From: Sambucus nigra
Lineage: Eukaryota; Streptophyta; Magnoliopsida; Dipsacales; Adoxaceae
Direction: 5' to 3'
NCBI GenBank assembly: GCA_949130495.1
Contig: OX422214.1
Span: forward strand, 257,862,187 to 257,926,186
Length of the DNA: 64,000 nt
The notes beneath the pieces are model-generated. The model saw nothing but the letters and a program-made list of their open reading frames with translations, was not told the origin of the DNA and made no database searches. Both the position numbers and the translations under genes were made by a program. The first letter of the stretch is position 1. Each line of letters starts with the position of its first letter. This document shows, in pieces, positions 46,581 to 59,209 of this stretch.

Positions 46581-49500
46581 TACTCCCCCCCTTAAAGGGG
46601 AATTTTGCCCTCAAAATTCAGGCGTAACCCATAACCATATAAAGGGGTATACTATAATAAAAACCGTGCTATCATACTAGCAAACCCCCGAATAGAAATG
46701 TCCCCATAGGACTCAGACTAAGGTCATCGCTATCGATCTCAGAAACCATCGATCCTACCCTTCTACTACGGGAGGAGATATCCACACAAGCTCGGCACTA
46801 ATTGGCTTACCTTCCGAAACACGTTATACCTCTACTAGGGAATAACTACACTAACTTACAATCCCTAACCCCAACACTACTAACTTCTATTCGCGTTGGT
46901 GTACCCCTCAGAGGTCTACTTGCTCACTGAGCCCAATCTAAAGGAAGGTTCCCGGACCACTCCCAGTCCCAGGAATATACTATTCGCTGTTTCCATTCCA
47001 ACGAGTAGACAAGGCATATTGCCATCTACACTAGGCTATTCACGGCCTAACGTTTATCGAAGACGATCCGAACTATTGCAAGGAAATTCGATCCATAGAA
47101 TTTCTACTCCGATCTCACCTTAAATCAAATCCACCCTTCCACTTACGGGTGGTAGGATATACCCCATATCCCAACGGTTTCCATTCTTCCTGGAGACTTT
47201 ACCTATACCTTGACACCAATGTCTCGTCTCGGTTCACTACCGTTACTAGAAACTGCATACAGATCTAAAACTCCTACTAAGGAGAGTTGGACGTACACCT
47301 CCTGCTTAGTCCGCCCATTTCCATTGAGCAAGTTGGCGATTGATCAAATGATCCACGGATATACCCATCCTCGTTCCACACTACTCCCTACATACCAGTA
47401 GTTGAAAGGGCCAATCGTGGACCTGAACGCTCTTACAATAGCGTCCCCTCGGTGAGGCTCCCTCCACTTGGCATTCCATGCCACGAACAAACTCTAAGAC
47501 AGTATCTACTCGGCGCCTTTACTACTCCCGTTCGCATTGCCTTAGCGAAAGGAAACATCCTAACGAGCTCAAAATCCCATATTTCTCGTCTAGGGACCAA
47601 ATCCTACTTAGAGTTAACCCACAACTTATTGTGGTCAACTCCCAACCATCTTCCTAAACTAACGCCGCATGCCCTAAGGGCCTAGCGTTTTAAGAATCCT
47701 AGGGTCAATCTATCTATCCTAACCTAGTCGTATAAGTATAACACTAAATATCCCTAGTGTCCAAGACCTTTCCCGACTTCCGACATTAGCTCGGTTTCAT
47801 GCGTGGGACGTCTCGCCGAAGCGAAATCCAAACAAGGAACCCTCCCGTTACACTACTACCTCGCATTGTCAGTCGTCGAGAAGTAACGGTCGAAGACACA
47901 TGATCGGGATCGACGGAAATCCTAACTCTAAATTCTACTACTACATATACGTCTAAGTCCTATCATAACAATCGACTGAGGCATTTACTTTCAGTAAGAT
48001 GCCACCACTACTCTACCCCAAGAGACACATATATCTCTAGACAAATGGCCTTCTCATTAAGGCACAACCATAAGTCCCTATCGGACATCCATAATCTTAG
48101 TCCTCCCCCACGTTAGTCAGAGGAAAACGATCATAGTGCTCATATATTGCACCTGAACTTCGCCCTTAATCACTCATATACGTGATTCTTGGCTAAACCT
48201 TCCAACCCAACACTAAACCAACAGAAAAGAAAATAAAGAAGAAAAGAACAGAAAAGAAAATGCACATCTCTCCACTCCCAACGTCGTTAAGGTTCATGCG
48301 TGGAGCGTCTCGCCGAAGCGAAATCCAAACAAGGAACCCCTCCACACAGTCACCTTAACTAGCCAGTCATGGAGATAAGGCAATAGCATACACAAGCAAA
48401 GTAAACAAGCAAGAAAAGAGAATAAAATAAAAAGTAAAATAAAAAATAAAAATAAAGGAAACTATCTACACACCGTAAATCACCTCTATAAAGTCTCAAC
48501 CCGTATCCAGGAGAGATATTATAGAACAACTAGTCCTCCTCCTAGAACTAGAACTAGAATAGCCTCGCGATATATTCGCTTGCTATCACCCCAACCAATC
48601 TAAGGATATTTCTACTCGTATAATATATAATACAAGTAGCACGTACCACACATATCACCACTCGCTCCATAACGAGTGTGAAGGAAAAGACAGAACTCCC
48701 CTATCATGGAAGTCACATAGATATGCTTACCATATAAAAAAATATATACCGATACTATCATAAGCTCGATATACACACCCGAATCTAGGGCTATCACCAT
48801 ACTACTCCATCTCACCTAAGGAATGCACCATTTGCACCCAAGTTGGAAATTCCACCAACATACTAGCCAACCTCCTTGGCTACTACCAATGGTTCCAAGA
48901 CACGACATTCTAGTCTTACCCGAACCAAACTACTTCCATCAATGACTCAACTAGGAGTCCTATTCTTGCCGGTTATCTTCAATTGACAAGATCAGAACGC
49001 ATAGTTCCCTTGACCTCTTCAGCAAGGAGAACATTCTACCAGCTTCCCCAACCTTAGCTCCTAAGGGTGAAAGGTTTTCCTCAAACCCTCACACCTGGGC
49101 ACTCCTATACCCAACTCTAGGCCAAACTCTCGGGCCATATACTTCCACCGAACGAGGTTACACTTCCTCTATCCAACCAAACTTCAACATGTGGTTCTTA
49201 ATAAAGAACCTCTCAATTCCGAATTGACATTGCTCGGAGTCCCAAGCATAGTACCACTCTCTACCGGCAGCGGTACTTGGGAAAACTATTTTCACTGTAC
49301 TTAGTAGTCACTGCAGCAATATAAAATAATGCTGCAAAGGGAGAGACCTCCAAAGCGGTCCTTATTCCCGACCATAGCCTACAGCTTATAGTAATCCCAT
49401 CCTACGACGCCTTCACAATGGCCTTCCTCAACGCCCTTCATCTAACGGCTTACAAGCCTCACACGATCGCGTAGAAGATCTTCGGGGTTCTCATTCCATA

Positions 49501-49637
49501 GCAGGAGAACGAATTGTCACAAGAGAACTCAACGACCTTATTCCTAAGGCTCTACATCATTCAGAGAGAAAAGCAGAAGACGTAAAACATCCGCACAGAT
49601 TCCTAAGGACTCTAGAACCTAATGCTCTGATACCATC
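46581..49637 (-). other. Non-coding interior of the LARD-like element
   Basis: Many short open frames occur on the + strand but none shows a recognisable domain or continuous coding on the element's own strand. Two degenerate copies of an LTR-derived block (GCGAAATCCAAACAAGGAAC) occur at about 47801-47846 and 48296-48340, so part of the interior is related to the LTR. Confidence 0.75.
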
Positions 49638-52600
49638 TGTGACAACCCGCCTACTAGAATAATAGGTGGCCAGCCCAATACTCCAATAATTACAGGAATC
49701 ATAGATGGTCCATTCTTAGCATCACTGTCGATTAAAATAATAGTATGAGATAACCACCAATCATTTTAGAAAACGGATTGTCATATACAAAAAATTTTTA
49801 AAAGTAAAAGAGAAACACCTAGACAATCCCATTTGTAAAAACGGTGGGTATCAAAAATCGATGAATAAAGTATGACAATACAATAAATAATCACCGAATA
49901 AGCTGTCGGTGAACAGACCAATACAAATAATACATTAAGTATTACAATCAATATTTACAATATAATAAATGAGTGTAATACCTTGGGCAAACACGCCCGA
50001 ATAAAAGTATTGAACATAACTAGAGTACAATAGAGGGAAGCGTCTACCACAAGTATCCTACAGCATCCGCAATATGTCGTAGCTCCATGACAATGGAAAT
50101 GGAAATGTAAACACTGGTGTCCATGCGGAAGAGCACCTGTAACGGCAAAGAATATGCAGAAACAAGGAAATATAGAAACCGGTCAGGGCCGGGTTTGATA
50201 TGATTACCATGTGACTAAAATGCATGACAGTTAAGTGCGTAATTCTCTCGCAGATAACAATAATATTCCTCACCTCTCAATCTAGCAGCAACCTAACGCA
50301 ATATCGTGAGATGTTCTAGTTAACCCTAAGTACTAAGGGCTAACTTTTCCCCATTCTCAACACTATGCCCTATTCGTGCGTGGGGTGTCTCGCAAAGCGA
50401 AATCCAAACAAGGAACCCCCCCGATACACTACTACTTAGGCAAGGTTGATCGTCGAGATCCATTAGACCCTAAGCACGAAATAATAAATAAATACATTTG
50501 TGTGCATAAGTGTGGGAGGTCACATCTACAGCTACACAAAGAAAATATAAAAGTAAAACCCATCCATCATCTATTGGCACAATTCCTAATTCTATCTTTA
50601 GGAATATACATAGATGGTAAATTCATTTTATCAAATGTTTACCAATTAATCTCATTTCAAAACCTTCTTTACCGAATTTATTTCCTTTCTTCTATCCAGG
50701 GAAAATACATAATTTAAAGCAAGTTTTATTATCATAAAAATGCTTTACTTTCATATTATATCATCCATTTTCCTTCTTCCATCCGGAAAATGTATTTAAC
50801 ATCCCATTTCCCTTCTTATATTCGGGAAATGTAAATTAAAGCCATTTTATTATCATAAAATGCTTTAATAACCAATAATGTCCAACATTATTGAATCATA
50901 GCTATATATCATGTTATATAACGAAATCTAAGACCGCCCGTCCGGGTTTCCCCACTGTGCGCGCCCCTAAATGGCTATCATCTTCCAGGGCCTCCAAGAC
51001 AACCTGGGATCCTATCGAAACGTCGGGAAGCGGCCATGAGCCTGCGTGGTAGCCAAGACCACACCCGGAATCTTCCTACCAGCACAGAAAAATATACAAC
51101 CATAAGCGCTCCCATGGCCTAGGGCTATATCCACCCTGCATTCATTAGCCAGGGGGCTTCACCACAACGCGCGCGACTTCCCTTATGATAGCGATTTAGA
51201 GAGGTGTGTATCCATAAATTATCATTTATGAAAAACATTACTTTTTCCATTTTTGAAAACTCATATTTTATATTTCCAAAAATCATTCACTTAGCCAATT
51301 AAGCACCAAGTTTTAGAAGGTACAATTTATTCTTATTAAGTCATATATTATTAATGACCTAAGACCCCAAAGTGCCACTAATCTCAAAATAGCCTCGAAA
51401 AGTTTATATAATTCATAAACCCTCAAAGTGAGTCTCCATAATGGAGTGTCTCTCAAAGCTCAACCTTAATATTTTAACTCCCAATTTCATTTCTAGGTTA
51501 ATCTCCTAAATCATTCGGATATCAACCTACGCAACTTAGCCCTCGGGTAAGCCTAAATATCCCATTATCATCTTAGGGCATTAGTCTACCCAAAACCACC
51601 CTCTAGGACTCTTAATTACTTCCCAAAGGAAGGTTCCTAAACCTTGGACCTAAAAGAAAAAGGGCTAAAAAAAAAATATCAAAATAAGAAAATCTCACAA
51701 AAACAGGGGAACCGAATCGATTCGCCCCTTGGGCCGAATCGATTCGCCCTTGCGAATCGATTCGCTAGACAGCCGAATCGATTCGGTGAGCAAAAACTAA
51801 CTTTCTGCAATTGCCGAATCGATTCGTTTTAAATCCGAATTGATTCGGTCTGCAAGACCTGTAACCCTCTCCTTATCCGAATCGATTCGCCCCTAGGACC
51901 GAATCGATTCGGTCCTGGAATTTTGCCCAATTTGGGCTACGGGGTGTAAGAACCCTAAAATCCCAAAAAACCCAAAGCTTGATTTCTCCCAACTTCAACA
52001 ACAACAATTTGACCTAAATCAATCCTACACCATTTATAACTAATATATACTCCTCAAATCCAATTAAAACTAAGATTTAAAGGTTTAAACATCAAAATCA
52101 ACAAATACCCATTTATGGGTTAAATCTCCAAAACCTAACTATACATGCAATTTATCACATTAAATCACATCTAGCAAGTAAGAAACTTGCCTCGGGGTTC
52201 GTAGTCTCTGATCCTCTCCCTGTAGCAACGGAAATCCGGTCCAAATCTTCATTTCTCTCTCTTTCTCTCCATTTCTCCCAACTCTCTCCTCTCTCTCTCT
52301 CTCCTTTGGCTTCTAACACAAATGAAGAAAGAAAAAGGGGTGGGGGGGACTTATACGGGTCTCAAAACATGAATCCCCACTTTTAATTGTTAATACACCA
52401 CTAAAATGACTCGTAACCACTTAATTGAGTCATAACCCCTTAAAATGCCTAAATCTCAAAGATTACAACTGGGCACTTATTTCGACTATCTCGACTATTC
52501 TAAAAACAACTGCACCCCCTATTTTGGCATTCGGGAAAGTGTGAACTATTTTTACGTTCCAATTCCATTTTAATTCATTAATTATACCCAAATTTAAATA

Positions 52601-52811
52601 TAGGTCATAACCGTCGTTTTACATATAACGACGCAAAATGCACAATATAACACTATTTACCTTCTCATAACGGTAAATAGTCAGAACATAGTAAATATTA
52701 TCCCTAAGTCTCACGGGAAAATAATATTTACTCCAACCTTCCCTATTTTATAAAATTAGCCTATTAGGCAAAATAGTATAAAATAGTCGCTTGAAAACCT
52801 GGGTTGTTACA
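49638..52811 (-). repeat. 5' LTR of the LARD-like element
   Basis: 3,174 bp; differs from 43432-46580 by scattered substitutions and one additional CGAATCGATTCG repeat unit at about 51721-51745. The palindrome cluster spans about 51713-51915. Confidence 0.92.
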
Positions 52812-52816
52812 TTACT

Positions 52817-54713
52817 TCCTCGAATCGACCCCTTTCAAGCCTTGATGTGTCTTCTTGTAAACACCTCCGCCTAGTCGACAACCCCGGAGCTCCACCGAAA
52901 TCTTGGAATCACTAATGAGACATAGGTACACCGTCAACCACACATGGTGCCTTTCACCATGTGATAATGCCGCAACAAAACAAATTTCTTATTCTTTGAG
53001 GGATTTAGAAGTAAACCCAAACTTCTCTTCAATGTGGTAGAGAAAACCCGGTGCCAAACACTCCAAGCAAGATGTATATATATTGAAACTTGGAATAAAC
53101 AATATGGGTGTAAACAAGAGTGTTAAATGATTTTTTCTTGAAAAATTAGACACTCAAAACAATGAACTTTTTCTTGGAAAGTTGAGCTCTCAAAACTTTC
53201 TCTTGGAGATGGAAAATGTGAAAAAGTTAAGTTCAAAAAGTTTGTTCCCGCACTTCATAAATTCTGTCAAAAGTTAGTGGGAAAAGGAAGTGGAGAAAGT
53301 GAGAAAAACTGATCAAAACTACCAATTAACTGTTCCCGCCAAATCTCTTTCGAACGAGAATTTCGTTCGAACGAAGTCTTGTTCGAACGAGCCTTTTAAC
53401 GAAGTTTCAGTGTATAAAGGTTGAACTCGTTAGAAATCTCGTTGGAATTCTCGTTCGAATATTTATCTCATTCGAACGATAATTCGAACGATGTTCCAAT
53501 GACCAATATGAGAACTCGTTGGCAAACCTCGTTCGAACGACATTCTCGTTCGAATGACAACTTCGAACGAATTTTCAGAAAGCTGAAAAATTGAGTTTTA
53601 GCCCAGAAAACTTTATATACTTTATTTTAAAGTTTTAATTAATATTTCTGAAAATAAATAATAGTTTAAAATAAAAGTTCACCCAATGAAAAATGTTCCA
53701 AGATCCTATATATATATTTACAATGCATTCATACCTCAGGAGCAATGGAACCATGTTGATGACGTAGAAACGAGGCACAATAAACACGACATTTGATGAA
53801 GCTTTATGAACTTGGCCACTCCGTCTTCAACTTTAGTATGTCATAGGCTTAAAGGATGGTCAAGAACTCTATCCTATGACTCAAACGTTTTTGTCCGAAA
53901 TTGAGTCAAAACTACAAAGCACTTAATTAGAAATTTGTGTCCTTACAAAACTATAGAATTATCACATATTTAATTCTGCATGTATATTTATTATTCAGCC
54001 AAATAATAATCTTCCTTTGGGCCGATTATAATAAATATATTAACATCATTTTTTATATCTCAAAATAAATTAATCTATGTAATAGAGGTTACTTTGACAA
54101 CATATTACTTTAATTAATTTATTTCAGATATAATACATTTTTGGTATTATTTTTAAAATACCCCGAATGAGAATCAAACTTTATTAAAATTTTTAAACCA
54201 AATGATTTTTAATTAAGTATTTAAGTACTTGTTCCACCTAATTTTATACTTGTCTTAGTCCCCCCCCCCCCCCCCCCCCCAAACAAAAAAAATCCGCATT
54301 TGAAAATTATCCTCACAAAAAATAAACTGATTTAGAAAGAATTCCCACAAACACTGAATTAGAATTAATTATAAGAAAAACTGAATTGGAAATATTTGTC
54401 ATAAAATAAACTGATTTGAAAAAAAAAATCTCATATTAATCTTGAACAAACACCGAATTGATCCATCCAAATCCATTATGAATTTAACCTTTTTTAGGAA
54501 ATTGAAAAATCAATATGGATGAACAATCCTTAAACAATTTGAGACAATGATTATGAAAATTATCACAAATCATACATAAATTCTACATGGAATCCTAAAA
54601 GCCATATGGGTTCTAACTATATCATATGTATGATAAATAAAACAAAATCACTTCTAAATTGAAATCAGAGTACCAATCCCAATCATCTAATATGAAGGGG
54701 CTCTGATAACACT
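52817..54713 (-). other. Copia untranslated leader, 5' part
   Basis: Non-coding sequence between the Copia primer-binding site and the LARD-like insertion. It includes a cluster of CGTTCGAACG-type palindromes (about 53345-53575) and a 21-base poly-C run. No reading frame was recognised. Confidence 0.55.
54260..54280. repeat. Poly-C homopolymer
   Basis: A run of 21 consecutive C residues followed by an A-rich run. Length here may be an assembly or sequencing artefact. Confidence 0.9.
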
Positions 54714-55169
54714 TGTTGGAATATTAAATAAATTTTATCAACATATTAGATTATTGAGATTACCTAATAAAGAAATTGTAGGAACTGTGTACCCGAATCC
54801 AAAGCAGTGATTGAAACTCGGGGGTTGTAGGTCTTTCACATACTAATCCCTATCTCTATATGAGTTCTCTCTCATTGATGAGGATGCGGAGGAGAGTGTT
54901 TGAGGTCATTAGTCTTGGGAACCATAACCCTTCATTATATAAACATCTAATTAGAACCCCATAAATTTTAATTAGGTGACTCTTGAGTAACCAGTAGGTG
55001 ACTTTTGGGTACCCACCCATTTTGAATTCCACACTTACTGTTGATGTCTTTTGAGCTTACGTAATTAGATCACTTCATTTGCCCAATTTAAATTGAAGCT
55101 CAAACATAATTACCATTTAAATATGTGATCCCACATTAAATTATTAGGAATATATAAAATATTCCAACA
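54714..55169 (-). repeat. 5' LTR of the Copia element
   Basis: 456 bp partner of 22244-22700. The primer-binding site (GTTATCAGAGCCCC on the minus strand) abuts it at 54690-54713; the outer flank starts GATGG. Confidence 0.88.
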
Positions 55170-55255
55170 GATGGTGCATAGTGGCCCAATCCAGAAGCAT
55201 GAGGGCCTTCCCATGTCAAGGAATCAATTTCAAAAGATTCACTATTACCATCCCT
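55170..55255 (-). CDS. Possible terminal exon of an unidentified host gene
   Basis: On the minus strand a good splice acceptor (TCTTTTGTTTGTAG) precedes an open segment encoding DGNSESFEIDSLTWEGPHAS, then GLGHYAP. The Copia inserted at its end; in the uninterrupted site a stop codon would come two codons later (on the far side, about 22233). Composition looks protein-like, but I do not recognise the family and only about 27 codons are seen, so this may be chance. Confidence 0.25.
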
Positions 55256-55534
55256 ACAAACAAAAGACACCACTAATCAAAGGATGCAAGGCTCTGTGAG
55301 GATGGAGGGTGCCTTAATTTAAGGGTTTTATTTTAGAAATTAATGTAATAGTTTTAACAATAATTAAGTTCTAATCTTGACTAATGATTGCACCAAACTT
55401 AAATTAGTATTTTCTTAAATCTTTGACTTTCGAATAGGGATTCTTAGTTTGAGTTGAAGGAAGCATGTATTTCATTTCCATTTTATAAAATTATTATTGC
55501 ATTTGAGTCTATAGTTCAATTACATCCCATGTAT
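55256..55534. other. Flanking DNA, nothing recognised
   Basis: Non-coding AT-rich sequence between the possible exon and the repeat at 55535. It may be intron of the unidentified gene. Confidence 0.4.
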
Positions 55535-55715
55535 TTAGGGCTGTCAATGGGTCGGGTTTGTACCCGAATCCGATCCGTTTACTCCAATTTGGATCATATT
55601 TGAAAATTCGATTACCCAATTACCCATTTACCCAATTATCTGATTATTAAATGGATCGAATATGGATCTAATCTAATCCAATCCAATCCGTTAAGGAACG
55701 GATCCGATTAAATAT

Positions 55716-55790
<75 letters not shown>
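55535..55790. repeat. MITE-like sequence ending in a (TA)n microsatellite
   Basis: TAGGGCTGTCAATGGGTCGGG at 55535 is a common plant hAT-MITE start, followed by GGATC/CCAAT-rich motifs and a TA run of about 77 bases (55712-55789). No right terminus or target duplication was found. Confidence 0.45.
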
Positions 55791-55792
<2 letters not shown>

Positions 55793-56478
55793 TAGCGTAT
55801 GCCCGTGCCTAAAGGCAGGACAAATTTTTTTTGAAGTACGTAATCGCGAAACGACAAATTTTTTCCAAAGTAGGTAATTGTAAAACGGCAAAAATTTCCA
55901 AAGTGTGTAATTATAAAACAACAAAAAGTTCATTCCCCAACAAAACAATGTAATTTAAAAGAAAAATAGTCATAATCTCTTCTATTTATAGGACTATCCA
56001 CCATGCTTAACAAATAGTCCAATAACATTCAAAAGTATACGTCGTTAATAAGACATACGTCATATTTAGTTCACAACAAATAAAAAAAATATGTCTAGCA
56101 GTTACCAAATCTGTAAAAACAATTCACATAGATGAGATATATAAAACCTCCATAGATCACATAGATGAGATATCATGTATTATCGTTTTATTTTTGTTTT
56201 TACTTCTATAAATTTGGGTGTCAAAATTGTTACCGTGTAAAAATTAGGTGTAAAAATGCAGTTTAAAAATTATCATATATTTTCATGTTAAGTTGTTTGT
56301 CAATAGTATTATCATCGTTGCAGTCGTGTATTTTCATGTTAAAATGAGTATCAAAATTATAAATCGTGTTAATTGTGTCATGTTACATTTGCGTCCAAAA
56401 AACCATGTATGATGAAAAAACTATATATGATATCGTGTGACGCCATCTTCATAATTAGTATTATTATGTAATATCATT
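55791..56478. other. Dispersed-repeat remnant after the TA run
   Basis: ACTAGCGTATGCCCGTGCC directly after the TA run resembles a widespread plant repeat boundary. Degenerate repeats of GGTAATTG(T/C)AAAACG.CAAA follow, then CGTG..TTTCATGTTAAA-like units to 56400. Class not assigned; no coding frame. Confidence 0.4.
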
Positions 56479-56501
56479 TGTCATGTTTTACAGCTGATAT
56501 A

Positions 56502-57011
56502 TGATGAGGATGAGATTGAAGATGAAATGAAGATAAACAATCACATCAAACATATAAGGTACAATGATTTTTAACGTGGTTCGGTTGTTGAAGAAATCCT
56601 ACGTCCACTGTTATTTTATTCCCAGGGGTTTACAATAGCTCAACATGGTGTGTAGAGAGATAAAATGAATTGCTTTCTTAGAATCTGTTAGTTGCCTGCT
56701 CAGATTCTCCCTTTGGCTAAGAGAAGGCATGTATTTATAGTGATGGGAGTCCAAGAGATGGAATGTCTTTATATATTCAGACATTCATATCTATTTACAA
56801 TAAACATGAATGTTGGCCTTCTAGGGTTCCATGACTGTTGGTGAGTCTTCTTCTAATGGCTTTTGATCTTATGGATGGTTTGTCTTCCTTGAATTGGTTG
56901 GTATACTGACCAACTCTCCTCGGGTGCCGAGCAAGTATGAATATTACCATGTAAAATGACATGTGTCCCTTTCTGACTGGTCCATGTAGATGGAGAATTT
57001 TGGCGTCAATA
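56502..57011 (-). repeat. 3' LTR of the 6.2-kb element
   Basis: Matches 62187-62697 closely; the outermost 20-50 bases (about 56479-56501) are diverged or deleted. Confidence 0.8.
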
Positions 57012-57297
57012 GAAGCCCCCAATGCTCCATGCTTTATGGTTTACTGAAAGGACGGGATATTTATTCTGCAATGTTTCTCAATGCTTGTGCATAATGAGAT
57101 TCTTGATCCACCTTCTTGATTTGTTCAATATAAAATGCACTATCTTCTGGTCAACGGATGATTCAAGTTGATTGATGGTTGTGTTGGAGCTAAGCTTTCT
57201 TTTGAGGAACTCTGTTCGTCAAGCAAACGTGTGTTATGTGTCACCCCTAGGAATTTAGATGCAACAATGAGATATGTCATACTTTGTAGCTTGTGGC

Positions 57298-57760
57298 TAG
57301 GGCCGGCAATATGGGCTCTTGAGGATGAAACCGCCCATAATCCACCCAAAATAATGTGTTTGGATCCCATTAATTGTGTTTGTGGGTCAAAATGGTTTGA
57401 ACGATCCAATAAGATGGTTTGTTGGCGGGTCATTAGCGGGTCAAAAAGGTTTTGAACCCTCACAAAAATAAAACTTAAATTACTAAAGAGTTAAAAGATT
57501 TTTTTTTATTCAAGTATTTACTTGTACATTTTTTTTTCAAAATTATTATACCATATATTATTTGTATATGGTATAATAATTATTTTTCAAAAAGGGAAAA
57601 AAATTGGGTCAACCCGACCCAATCCGGGTTTGACCCGACCCGACCCGGATTTAACCCGACCAAACCCGCCCAAATTATTATGTCCGACCTGCTTTTGACC
57701 CGCCCAAATTTATCCATATCCATTTTTTATCCGTCCATAACCGTCCATTTTCCACTACTA
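57298..57760. mobile_element. hAT-like MITE, 463 bp
   Basis: Left end TAGGGCCGGCAAT, right end (reversed) TAGTAGTGGAAAATGG, with an exact 8-bp duplication CTTGTGGC (57290-57297 and 57761-57768). The interior is rich in GACCCGACCC motifs. No coding sequence. Confidence 0.75.
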
Positions 57761-58719
57761 CTTGTGGCTTATCATAATCTTCAAGTGTGTTGATTTACTG
57801 GTTAGACGACCAACTGAGTGCTGACTATACGTGTTTAATTTTTCTGATTTCTTCTCCTCTGAAGGTTTTCCTGATGTAACATGCTAGCTTTTGAACCCAA
57901 TTCTTCAATCTGATTAGCGCTGAGCTAGTAATGGACTCTGAAACATTTACATATAAGTACAACTTCTTCTTCAGTGTTAGTCGGGACAACAGTAGTGGAG
58001 ATCCCAATGCTATAGATCTTGAATATGACTCCTGAACTTCAATAACATGTGCATAATAACTCTTGGATGATGATTGACTAGTGATATGTATTATTTTATT
58101 ATGATTTGGAGTTGAATCTGATGCTCGGCTGATATTGCATGATGTTATCTGACTGTGCCACTGAATGAATAATTAATTCTGTAGTAAAAGCCCCCAAATG
58201 TGGAGTATGAACTCTGAATGATTTCTTGGCCTTGAAGTATGATGGTCTTGCTAGAAAAGAAAAGGCCGAGAAAATGTTCCCTGAAATGACTTCCCAAGAG
58301 ATTTGCATGTTTGCATTTCCATACTGTCCTGATGTAACCATAGAAATAATTTGTAGACCAAGTAATTTTGGTTGAGTAAAACTGCTTTTAACATATAGTC
58401 CACTTAGAAATGTGCTGGCATTCCAATTAGGAATGTGATATATTCCAATTAGGAATCTGTGGGCATTAAAATTAGGAATGTGATATATTCCAATTAGGAA
58501 TCTGTGATCGAATAGGTCTGGAAATTCTGATATGTGCCATTGATCGACGTATTTGACATGTGGAGCCCCCAGTTGGGCTTAGGAGTCTGAATAATAATAA
58601 TGATGCCCGAGCATTCGTCAAGACTTAATAGAATGATCCAATAATGATCATGATTGAGCATAATATATAATTTTCATGGAATATCCATGCTAGAGAGAAA
58701 TCCATATCCATAATAAAAG

Positions 58720-58895
58720 CGCTGAGAAATCCAGATAAATAATAAGAGTGCCGACCATCTGCCGGTCTTAATGAGAAATCCAGATAAATAATAAGAGTGC
58801 TGACCATCTCTGGGGCTTAATGAGAAATCTAGATAAATAATAAGAGTGTCGACCATCTGTCGGGCTTAATGAGAAATCCAGATAAATAATTAGAG
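58720..58895. repeat. Tandem repeat of about 50 bp, three to four copies
   Basis: Unit contains GAGAAATCCAGATAAATAAT followed by AAGAGTG.CGACCATCT and a GGGCTTAAT spacer. Located in the interior of the 6.2-kb LTR element. Confidence 0.85.
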
Positions 58896-59209
58896 TAGGG
58901 ATCGATTGATCCTGCATTGTTAGTGACAAGCATGATATAATATGTAATTATTTAAATGAATGAATGAAATTTGATTAACTTATCTTGTCAATCTTTGTTT
59001 GTTGATGAATCACCTTCTGCCAATCTCTGTATATGAATGGATCGACGATTTGTCAACATCTAATTTTGAATAGACGATTTGTCAATCTGTAGTTTTTCAC
59101 CGGTTCTATTGATACCCATAGGATTATCCTAAGTATCGTACCAATTACTAATGCATCACCATGGTTCTACTAATGTACCTAAATTTTTAGGTAATTTCAT
59201 TAATACTAT

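Larger units (their letters stand above)
43432..52811 (-). mobile_element. LARD-like LTR retrotransposon, 9.4 kb, young
   Basis: Two long LTRs (43432-46580 and 49638-52811) flank a 3.06-kb interior. An exact target duplication TTACT lies at 43427-43431 and 52812-52816. On the minus strand the primer-binding site TGGTATCAGAGC follows the right LTR (49622-49636) and the purine tract AAGGGGGGGAGTA precedes the left LTR. The interior shows no protease, reverse transcriptase or integrase; only NFEGKIPL plus stop next to the purine tract recalls a Gypsy polyprotein tail. The LTRs are nearly identical (about 20 substitutions and a 22-bp repeat-unit difference by eye), so insertion was recent. It would need another element's proteins to move. 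Confidence 0.9.
22244..55169 (-). mobile_element. Copia LTR retrotransposon, expanded to 32.9 kb by nested insertions
   Basis: Matching LTRs lie at 22244-22700 and 54714-55169, both TGTTG...CCAACA, flanked by GACGG and GATGG (one mismatch). The element reads on the minus strand: primer-binding site next to the right LTR (GTTATCAGAGCCCC, 54690-54710), leader, gag, protease, integrase, reverse transcriptase, RNase H, purine tract AAGTGGGAGAT, left LTR. It is interrupted by a LARD-like element in the leader and a CACTA in integrase. The LTRs differ at roughly one position in ten by eye, so the insertion is old; all coding parts are decayed. Confidence 0.88.

Noticed and set aside
46896..47685. 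Series of plus-strand open frames in the LARD-like interior
   Set aside because: They are on the opposite strand to the element, have no start context or domain, and are not continuous with one another.
43432..52811. Segmental duplication of about 3.15 kb
   Set aside because: The two copies have TG..CA ends, a TTACT target duplication, a primer-binding site and a purine tract, so they are LTRs of one element.
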